NCBI GenBank assembly: GCA_000151295.1
Contig: GG745363.1
Coordinates: forward strand, 134,837 to 158,741
Direction of reading: 5' to 3'
Source of the DNA: Allomyces macrogynus ATCC 38327
Lineage: Eukaryota > Blastocladiomycota > Blastocladiomycetes > Blastocladiales > Blastocladiaceae
DNA: 23,905 nucleotides
Position 1 is the stretch's first letter. Each line of letters opens with the position of its first letter. Positions 1-6,351 of the stretch are shown piece after piece. The translations under genes and the position numbers were made by a program. The notes beneath the pieces are model-generated. The model was not told where the DNA came from. It saw only the letters and a list, made by a program, of their open reading frames with translations, and searched no databases.

Positions 1-329
1 TTTTTAAATGTACGGGTCTCGCCGAGGTCAAGCAAGTCAATTTGAAAAGACTTCCCCTGGACGACAGAGCTGATTTGACGAATGTCAACGCGTTTTGGTG
101 TTTGCTTGAACCGCTGGTACACAGTCTGTTTTTTTAGGAATCTGTCGACTTGAGCGCGGTAAAGGTGCGGTATTGATTCTGGTTTTTCTTTTTGGGCGGC
201 CTCGAAGAGCGATTTATAACCACTGCCCACAAACTTCGTGTAATACAAAGTGCGCAGCCAATTTTCTTGCTCTGGTGTCAATGGCAGCTCGTGGGGCCAG
301 GTTTTTTTGTCTGTGTCTTTTGCTGTCAT
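1..329 (-). CDS. rve-type (DDE) integrase, N-terminal part, cut by window edge
   Basis: An open frame starts with ATG at 329 and runs on the minus strand to base 1 without a stop, giving about 109 residues. The protein has a charged start (MTAKDTDKK). A helical stretch follows, with LYYTKFVGSGYKSLFEAAQ and then VDRFLKKQTVYQRFK. It ends in QGKSFQIDLLDLGETRTF. This order is that of integrases of the retroviral type found in Mavericks/polintons and virophages: an N-terminal helical domain with 'fvG...ly..a', then 'V..fl..q..yq..k', then the first catalytic Asp strand ('QiDl.D'). The first Asp of the DDE triad is probably one of the two in IDLLD; the other catalytic residues lie beyond the window. 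The start is 20 bp past the stop of the tyrosine recombinase, in the same direction, so the genes are packed as in a virus. The family call comes from motif memory, not from a search. Confidence 0.62.
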   Translation of the reverse strand, partial: MTAKDTDKKTWPHELPLTPEQENWLRTLYYTKFVGSGYKSLFEAAQKEKPESIPHLYRAQVDRFLKKQTVYQRFKQTPKRVDIRQISSVVQGKSFQIDLLDLGETRTFK

Positions 330-348
330 TTACATTTAACCGTCCAAA

Positions 349-354
349 TTTATT
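349..354 (-). terminator. AATAAA poly(A) signal overlapping a stop codon
   Basis: On the minus strand the TAA stop of the tyrosine recombinase (350-352) sits inside an AATAAA hexamer. The next gene begins 20 bp further on. An overlap of stop codon and poly(A) signal fits a very compact element, but a single hexamer can occur by chance. Confidence 0.3.
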
Positions 355-1756
355 CATCCTTGCCTGAAAGTCGGTAGTAATGTTTGATTGTCGCTGTCGA
401 GTGGCCTCGCGTGTTGAATCGCTTGTGGAACTCTGCGTTTGAAATCTCCCCTCTGGCGAACAAAGCCGTGTCCCGCGTCGCACATGCTTTTCGGAAGTCG
501 CGCACGCCAGCGCCGTTCAGTTCTGGAATCGACTTGGTTGCACCCAGGACAAGTTTACTGTGATGGTCAAATGATTTGTCTGTGTCTCCAGGGACAACGT
601 GGGCACCAAAGACAAACTTCTGTCCCTTCGCGCGCTTCATCTCGACGTTGTGTACCAAGGCGACCCCAAACTCATCGTCCAGGGTGATGTCAATGCTGTA
701 GTTTTTGTCGCGACACTTGTCCTTGTCTGACATGATGTTGCCTTTGATTGTGGCTGTGCCGTCGTTTGCAACGCTGAGATATGGATAGCCCTCGTCGTTC
801 TTGTCCGTCGTCAGAAACACCGGGTCGCAACGCAGGCCAGTACCGGCAGAGACCAACACAGCGAGAGTGGAGTCGTCGAGCTCCTCGTCAAACGCCACAC
901 CATTAGCCCATGCCTTGGCTTGAGCGTAGGTGACTTTGAGGGGCTGATTCGCGTTGTCCACAGCTGTAATTTGCTCCTTGTCTTCGCGGATTCGCTGTGC
1001 GCGTTCGTGCAACTTGACGATGTCGACGTCATAGTGTGTCCCCGATTTGCGAGCCCAGCTGAGGACAGCGGCAATGCGTTTGACGTAGTCTTTCTTAAGT
1101 AGCGTGCAGATTTCGTCGTGTTGCGGGGCCATGTCTAGGCCGTATGCTTGCGACTTTTCCTTGGGTTTTGAATATTCGGCAACACAGGTATTCCCTTCGA
1201 ACCAGTTGCACATTTGCTTGTATTTTCCATATGTGCTCTTCTTCAGCTTTTCCTCAGCCGGCGTCATGGGGTTCTCTGGGTTACGAGCCTGGATGAAATC
1301 CATGATAATCTGTTGCATGTTGAAGTGCACTGGCTCTGCGGGCGTTGGTCCCTCGACTTCGCGTTCCTCGACCTGCTGCTCGGACTCGGGCTCTGGCAGC
1401 GCAGACTCCACATGCTCGGCCTCGGGCTCTGGCAGCGCAGACTCCACATGCTCGGCCTCGGGCTCTGGCAGCGCAGACTCCACATGCTCGGCCTCAGGCT
1501 GGGGTTCTGGCTCGACCTTCTTGATGGCCTTTTTTACGCATGTCTCAAGGGCCTCCTCGAACAAGCCCTCTGTGAAGAAACGCCGGGTCGTTTCACAAAA
1601 ATCGGCGCAGTACTCGACGTCATCAGCAAGAGCATTGGTAAGTCGCGCGTTTTGTTTTGAGTAGTGGACTGCTCTGTCCACCTTCGTTTCAAGCACTGTG
1701 ACCTTTTCGAGGAGCGTCACAAACATGGTCTTGAGTTCTGAAAGTTCGGTGTTCAT
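350..1756 (-). CDS. Tyrosine recombinase of the mobile element
   Basis: This 468-residue protein should cut and join DNA to integrate or excise the element. Residues 1-45 form a heptad-like helix (LSELKTMFVTLLEKV), a probable coiled coil for multimerisation. Residues 85-125 hold three copies of an acidic 12-residue repeat (EPEAEHVESALP). Residues 150-260 are helical and look like the core-binding domain. The catalytic domain follows. AGTGLRCD carries the first Arg (R309), and VRDFRK carries the second box with R422, where Arg (R419) replaces the usual His. RGHSTATIKHYYR has H452 and the likely nucleophile at Y460 or Y461. The set R-(H/R)xxR-H-Y near the C-terminus is the signature of the family. 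The ATG at 1756 lies 33 bp from a promoter-like module shared with the primase gene. The closest relatives could be Crypton-type or polinton-like-virus recombinases; I cannot separate these by eye. Confidence 0.75.
   Translation of the reverse strand: MNTELSELKTMFVTLLEKVTVLETKVDRAVHYSKQNARLTNALADDVEYCADFCETTRRFFTEGLFEEALETCVKKAIKKVEPEPQPEAEHVESALPEPEAEHVESALPEPEAEHVESALPEPESEQQVEEREVEGPTPAEPVHFNMQQIIMDFIQARNPENPMTPAEEKLKKSTYGKYKQMCNWFEGNTCVAEYSKPKEKSQAYGLDMAPQHDEICTLLKKDYVKRIAAVLSWARKSGTHYDVDIVKLHERAQRIREDKEQITAVDNANQPLKVTYAQAKAWANGVAFDEELDDSTLAVLVSAGTGLRCDPVFLTTDKNDEGYPYLSVANDGTATIKGNIMSDKDKCRDKNYSIDITLDDEFGVALVHNVEMKRAKGQKFVFGAHVVPGDTDKSFDHHSKLVLGATKSIPELNGAGVRDFRKACATRDTALFARGEISNAEFHKRFNTRGHSTATIKHYYRLSGKDE
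1386..1500 (-). repeat. Three tandem 36-bp coding repeats
   Basis: Three almost identical 36-bp units (core on the plus strand CTCTGGCAGCGCAGACTCCA) lie inside the recombinase gene. They encode EHVESALPEPEA three times. The length is a multiple of three, so copy number can change without breaking the frame. It is a proline- and glutamate-rich linker between the coiled coil and the DNA-binding part. Confidence 0.8.
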
Positions 1757-1788
1757 TTTGATGATGTGATGTTATTACAGTGGTTCCA

Positions 1789-1883
1789 GGATTTAAATTG
1801 GATTTTCTGAGGTGCGTTTGCACGAGTCTCAAGTCCAGAGTGGATACCTATCTGAGGTTCCAGCCTTTAAATAGGAATCCGCG
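1789..1883 (-). promoter_or_regulatory. Upstream module A of the element (before the recombinase)
   Basis: This stretch lies between the primase-helicase stop (1900) and the recombinase ATG (1756). Read on the minus strand it has CCTATTTAAAGGCTGGAACC (1856-1875), then a GATAGG..TATCCACTC block, a CAAACGCACCT block, and AAAATCCAATTTAAATCC (1789-1806). The same blocks in the same order stand before the primase gene at 5123-5230. A TTTAAA box about 40 bp before the ATG suits a TATA-like element. I infer a shared promoter; a replication or recombinase-binding site is also possible. Confidence 0.6.
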
Positions 1884-1899
1884 TTTAGCGCCCCCTCCC

Positions 1900-4800
1900 C
1901 TAGAACACCTCGCATGCAACAAGCTCGTTAGTAATCAAAGTCGTGTTAGTGATAGGCTGATTGCAGCGAGGCTGGGTCTCGAGTTGTAGGAGATAGCGCG
2001 CCGCGACGTTGTTCAAAATCTCCCGCACAAGTTCTTGTGAGATTGCGAGTGCGTCGGTGTTGTTTGTAGGCTGGTGTGGGAATGTCATTGGCGCCAGAAT
2101 CACATTGGCCAGGCGCTGAATATCAATCGCTGTCTTTTTCATTGTGTATTTTGTCTGACGTTTACCGTCTTTCTGATTGCGGTATTTGGCCACGAGGTCG
2201 ATTCCAAAGTACGAGTTAACGCATTTGACGAGGAACAATGTATCGACCTTGGCTGTGCGGCGCGGTGCGAACATGTACTTGAGCTTTTCGTAGAGCTCTT
2301 CAGGGACGTCAATCTTTGAACTGTTATTCATGGCATTCGCGAGCTTTTCCATGGCCTTATCAAGCCCGCCACCCACAGCAACCATCAACTTGGCGATTGG
2401 ATGTTCGGGGTTTGAATCAAGCTCGTGCATTTTTTCGAGCGCTGGCCCAAGCTTGTCGTTGTAAGCCATGGCGCGGTCTTTCGGGTTTAGGCGACTGTAG
2501 CGTTTGTTAAATGCCTCTCGGCGGAGGTACAGATTCTCCAATGCACTCGGTGGGGCTCCGTTAAGGATTGCGGTGACGCGCGCCGGGTCCACTGTGGGGA
2601 TGTTTTGGTATTTGAAATCCAGGTCATCGACTTCCACACCGTTCACCTCCATGATTTCGTCCGTGCCGTCGTAGGGTACAATCTGGAAGCCAGCGTAAGA
2701 ACACATCTTTTCAAACAACGCCCAAGGCTTCTGGCCGAATTCGCGTTTGTACTGGGCGTCGCGCTCCTTTTGGATGTTTTGGGCAATCTGGTTCTGCAAC
2801 CAAGCCATATCGCCGTTCCGCTGCGTGTACACATCAGAAAATTGCAGCTTGTTCCCATGTCCTATTTCGTTCACACGCACAATATACAGGTGTCTGTTAA
2901 TCGGATTGCGAATGCGCCGCAAGGCTTGAACACAGTTGCGTGCTGAGATATACCCGTCGATACATGCAAACACGTCGTGGAACACGTTTTCTAAGCTAAA
3001 ATTGATTCCGACTGCTGCGCAAGATGTGATGATGACGACGCGTACGTTTTCATCAGCCCAGACTTCATTGGGATTCGTGAGTCCTTGTTTTAGCAGCTCA
3101 TCCTCTGACACATAACACAACACTTGCTTCTTTGTGAATCCAAAGTGCTTCATGATGTTTGCCTGAAGAACCAACGCACTCAGCGCATTTTTGGTGGCGC
3201 ATTTGATTGGTGCGAAGATGAAAACCTTGCGCTTCTGTTCGATTGACTTGAAGATTGCTGAGTGCATTTTTGCGGTGCGACTCACTAGGACACATTCCTT
3301 CACCTCACCTTTGCGTGTTGTGTGTTTGGATTTTGTGTCCAGGAACTCCAGCAATTTCGTTGTCTCGGTGCGTTTGCTATGGTCGTTCATTGTGATGGTG
3401 TACTTGCCGTGGCTTATTGATTCGACGAAATCAGTGGTTGTTTTGGATGTCAGGGCATCCATAAAATGCACACGTTTGGCATTGTGAATGATGGATGCGA
3501 ACATTTCGAGATTACGTTCCAGGTTTTGTTTTCCGTGCAGCTCGGGTACTGTAAACTGTTGAAGTACATTTTCGCTCTCATCAACCACAACACAGTCGTA
3601 CTTTTCGGCCGCACTCCAGTCCATGCGATGCAGGGAGCAGACTGACATTCCCAGTCGTCGTGAATCGGTCAGGTCGTCGGTCCACTTTGCATCGAGATAT
3701 GTGCTGAAGCCTTCTGCGCGCCCCAGGAGCCCTTTTGTCAATGCACGTAATGGGCTGAACCATAGAACAGACTCGCAGTTTTCTGAGTCGCGCAGTACCA
3801 CCTCGGTCTTACCACTGCCCATGTCCGAGCCGTGGATATGAAATTTATCGTCTGTGAGGGTGTCGGCGGGCATGTAGCGAGTGTCAAAGATTTTCTTTGT
3901 TACTTGTGACGTTGGTGCCTCACTGGATGTGTCTTGGGGGGGTGGGGTGGTTTCAGAGTCCTCTGGTAAAAGGTCTTCCATCATTAGGCGGTCAATGTCA
4001 TCGTTCTGGAACACCCACGGCGCATTACACTCGTACCACCGTTTTACAGGGCGCACAGTTGGATATTTTTTTGTTTGCATCCACATTCCATGATATTTCT
4101 TGACGTGCAGGCGTCGTTCTGATGGTGTCTCGTTTTGCCAACGCGCGCTGGCCCACGAAATAAACTCGTTCATTTGAATTTTGGTTGAGCAAGCCCAGGT
4201 TACAATACGGAACATGTCGTTGTGGGACCATCCGAGCGGCGACATGTACTGGAGCCGTTCCAGGTCTGATGCGCTGTCGAATCGCCATTCTGTCGGGATA
4301 TCTACTTGGGCGACTGGAATAACAAGGTCGTTGCCGATTGTTGTGATTGGGTTGTGATACTTTTTTGTCATTTTTGCTTTGATTTCTTCAGGCACAAGCG
4401 ACTCATCGAAATCCCAACACATCCCAACACTATGTACTGTGTTCTCGTCGAGACAATAGCCGTTGATATCAGAGCATTCGCCTGGACAGCATCTTTGGGT
4501 GGGGTCCACGCGTTGGAGACAGTGGGCCTCAAAGTTGGGTGGGCCCATCAGTACTTTTTTTCGGATGGCGCCTGGTTTGACCTTACTCTGGTTCAACATT
4601 CGAAACGGTCGTTCGTTGTACACACCCTCGTCAAAACCCAGAGTATGTTTGTATGCAAGGCAGAACGACTGGAGACGGGGCGTCACATATGTATCGCCGA
4701 GACTGAACACATAATCCGGAAGGACGATGTGGTAGCTGTTCTTTTTGTCTGATTCGTACCCAGACACGTGAATGCGTTTTGCCAGCGGGAAATGGCGTCG

Positions 4801-5099
4801 GATGCATTCAAGGACATCATTAAGCTCGACCTTGAGCTCACCGTCGCCCGTTTTCACATTGTCAACATCGAAGAACAAGTTTGTGACTCGATTGTTGAGT
4901 AGGTGTTCAAAGAATGGTCGTCGCGCTTGGTACAGTGGCTCGCGACATGTTTGAATGGCGCGACGAAGTAGCGGTAGGCGGCGTCCCCGTTTGTTTTCAC
5001 GAAGTTCTGAGCAAACATGCTCATGGACTTGTCCTCCTTGACCAAACGTTCAAGTGCAACTAGAGTTTGGGCTTTTGTGGGGTAGAACGTGATATCCAT
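1900..5099 (-). CDS. Primase-helicase fusion (AEP primase + herpes origin-binding-type SF2 helicase), frame broken near the start
   Basis: This is the replication protein of the mobile element. From 4878 to the stop at 1900 there is one long frame of 992 codons. Its first residues carry the AEP primase motif I (FFDVD). Motif II (SYH, residues 48-50) and motif III (VYNERPFRMLNQSKV, 86-100) follow. A Cys-rich patch lies at 120-154 (CC.GEC......C). The SF2 helicase has Walker A GSDMGSGKT (350-358), Walker B VVVDESE (430-436), MDALTS (473-478), TSCAAVGINFS (618-628) and QALRRIR (651-657), the pattern of the herpes origin-binding helicase family. A basic C-terminal domain may bind DNA. The frame is open to about 5050 but has no ATG. 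An ATG at 5099, just after upstream module B, opens a different frame (MDITFYPTKAQ...) that continues to about 4930. A frame change between about 4990 and 4920 is therefore needed. The motifs after the break look intact. Confidence 0.82.
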
Positions 5100-5122
5100 C
5101 TTTGTATAATAGAAATTAGCTG

Positions 5123-5230
5123 GGATTTAAATTGGATTTTTGTCAGGTGCGTTTGAACGATGGAGCGCTTGGCTCTGGTCCAGGAGTGGATATCCTATCA
5201 AGGGTTCCAGCCTTTAAATAGGATTCCGCG
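5123..5230 (-). promoter_or_regulatory. Upstream module B of the element (before the primase-helicase)
   Basis: This is a second copy of the module seen at 1789-1883. The 20-bp box CCTATTTAAAGGCTGGAACC is identical (5203-5222 on the plus strand), as is AAAATCCAATTTAAATCC (5123-5140). GATAGG.TATCCACTC and CAAACGCACCT lie between them in the same order. The spacer between the last two blocks is about 13 bp longer here. The ATG at 5099 follows within 24 bp, which supports that codon as the real start of the primase gene. The role as promoter is inference. Confidence 0.6.
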
Positions 5231-5354
5231 AGCCTTCGCCGAGTGTCTCACAGTGGTCACGCCGTCGCACGCCGCCCAAGGTCAAATGTCTCGCAGTTGA
5301 GGTCCGGACAGCGTGAGCCTGCGTGACTTCGGGGCGAACTCAGCAACTACCTGC

Positions 5355-5545
5355 GCCCCTGACTTCTGCCCTGGAACACCGCCCTGACTTCTGCCCTGAC
5401 TTTTGCCCACGAAAGTCTGCCCACGAACCAACCACGAACCAACCACGAACTCTGCCCACGAAAGTCTGCCCACGAACCAACCACGAAAGTCTGCCCACGA
5501 ACTCTGCCCTGGGATTTTTGGGCGGATTATCTGCCCTGGAAGCGC
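5355..5545. repeat. Degenerate tandem repeats of TCTGCCCACGAA / CCAACCACGAA / TCTGCCCTGGAA
   Basis: The words TCTGCCCACGAA, CCAACCACGAA and TCTGCCCTGGAA recur in irregular order. The word TCTGCCCTGGAA is the reverse complement of TTCCAGGGCAGA, which is the core of the tandem repeat at 5715-5814. The two arrays are thus partly inverted with respect to each other. No protein is implied. Confidence 0.75.
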
Positions 5546-5623
5546 CGGCGCTGCCCTACACTCACGATTTACCCCGACGGTCTGTCAAAAAAATGGCGGC
5601 TGTTGGGGTGGCAAACAGAGGCT

Positions 5624-5671
5624 AGTGCCACACTTTTGCAAGAACTATAAAGATTACAAAAGTGTGGCACT
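5624..5671. repeat. Perfect 15-bp inverted repeat (hairpin), copy 1
   Basis: The arm AGTGCCACACTTTTG (5624-5638) is followed after 18 bp by its exact reverse complement CAAAAGTGTGGCACT (5657-5671). The loop contains CTATAAAGA. A second, slightly decayed copy lies at 5863-5906. Confidence 0.8.
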
Positions 5672-5714
5672 TTTGGGAATCAGACAATTGTCCAGGAAAA
5701 CAGCTGCCACGATT

Positions 5715-5814
5715 TCTCCAGGGCAGACTCGTAGAGTCAGTTCCAGGGCAGACTCGTAGAGTCAGTTCCAGGGCAGACTCGTAGATTCAGTTCCAGGGCA
5801 GACTCGTAGATTCA
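5715..5814. repeat. 25-bp tandem repeat, four copies
   Basis: The unit TTCCAGGGCAGACTCGTAGA plus GTCAG or TTCAG occurs at about 5715-5740, 5741-5765, 5766-5790 and 5791-5814 (last copy incomplete). The last two copies share a G-to-T change, so the array grew in steps. Confidence 0.85.
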
Positions 5815-5862
5815 AATCGCGGCAGATGCTCTGCGACAGTGCGCCTCGCTGTGAGAGATTGC

Positions 5863-5906
5863 TGCCACGGTTTTGCAAGAGCTATAAAGAATACAAAAGT
5901 GTGGCA
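5863..5906. repeat. Inverted repeat (hairpin), copy 2
   Basis: The left arm TGCCACGGTTTTG (5863-5875) pairs with CAAAAGTGTGGCA (5894-5906) with two mismatches. The right half, from CTATAAAGA through GTGTGGCACTTT, matches copy 1 almost base for base, so the unit has been duplicated. Confidence 0.75.
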
Positions 5907-6320
5907 CTTTGATTCGGTCTCAAGGAGCAAACACTCGTCCTTGAGTCCAGCCGCCGAGATTCGGCAGTCGCATCCCCGACTCTGCCCTGACGGACCTTCA
6001 CCGATTCTGTCGTGGTTCTGTGCCCCTGACCGACCCCCAGCCCCATCTGCGAGACCTACGCTGAGCTACATCACTGAGGCTCGCTTCGCTCGGGCGCGTG
6101 GACCTATTACCGCGGCCAATTGCTGTGGTGTGGGGTCCGTGTGTCGTAACCCCGTGTTGTGACCTTTGTCGTACTTCTAGGGGTCCGACACTCCGATGTA
6201 CCAGCCATGCCTATTACCGCTCGACGCCCCGGCTTCAGCCGTACCGGCTTCCGCCCCCGCTTCGCCTGCCTCAGCCGTACCGGCTTTCGCCCGCCTCAGC
6301 CATACCCCCCACCGACCTCT

Positions 6321-6344
6321 GGCGCTGCCCTTAAGGGCAGCGCC
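6321..6344. repeat. Perfect 24-bp palindrome centred on TTAA
   Basis: The half-site GGCGCTGCCC is followed by TTAA and then its exact reverse complement. It lies 8 bp before the probable start codon of the next gene (6352). The word GGCGCTGCCC also occurs once at about 5548 in the repeat region. Confidence 0.85.
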
Positions 6345-6351
6345 AATTGGG

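Larger units (their letters stand above)
5231..6351. other. Gene-free, repeat-rich region between the element and the next gene
   Basis: I see no credible protein gene here: the open frames are short, overlapping and made of repeats. The stretch holds CTGCCC/CCACGAA tandem repeats, a 25-bp tandem repeat, two copies of an inverted-repeat hairpin, a GTACCGGCTT direct repeat (about 6240 and 6278) and a 24-bp palindrome. The right-hand end of the mobile element may lie in here, but without its left end the terminal repeats cannot be matched. Confidence 0.5.

Noticed and set aside
1104..1664. Long plus-strand frames opposite the recombinase gene, rich in Ser, Gly and Cys
   Set aside because: They are the mirror of the acidic repeat region and the recombinase frame. 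They have no domain and no start context of their own.
5355..5545. Possible CRISPR array, because short words recur
   Set aside because: Units are adjacent and irregular with no unique spacers of even length, and the setting is eukaryotic. This is a degenerate tandem repeat.
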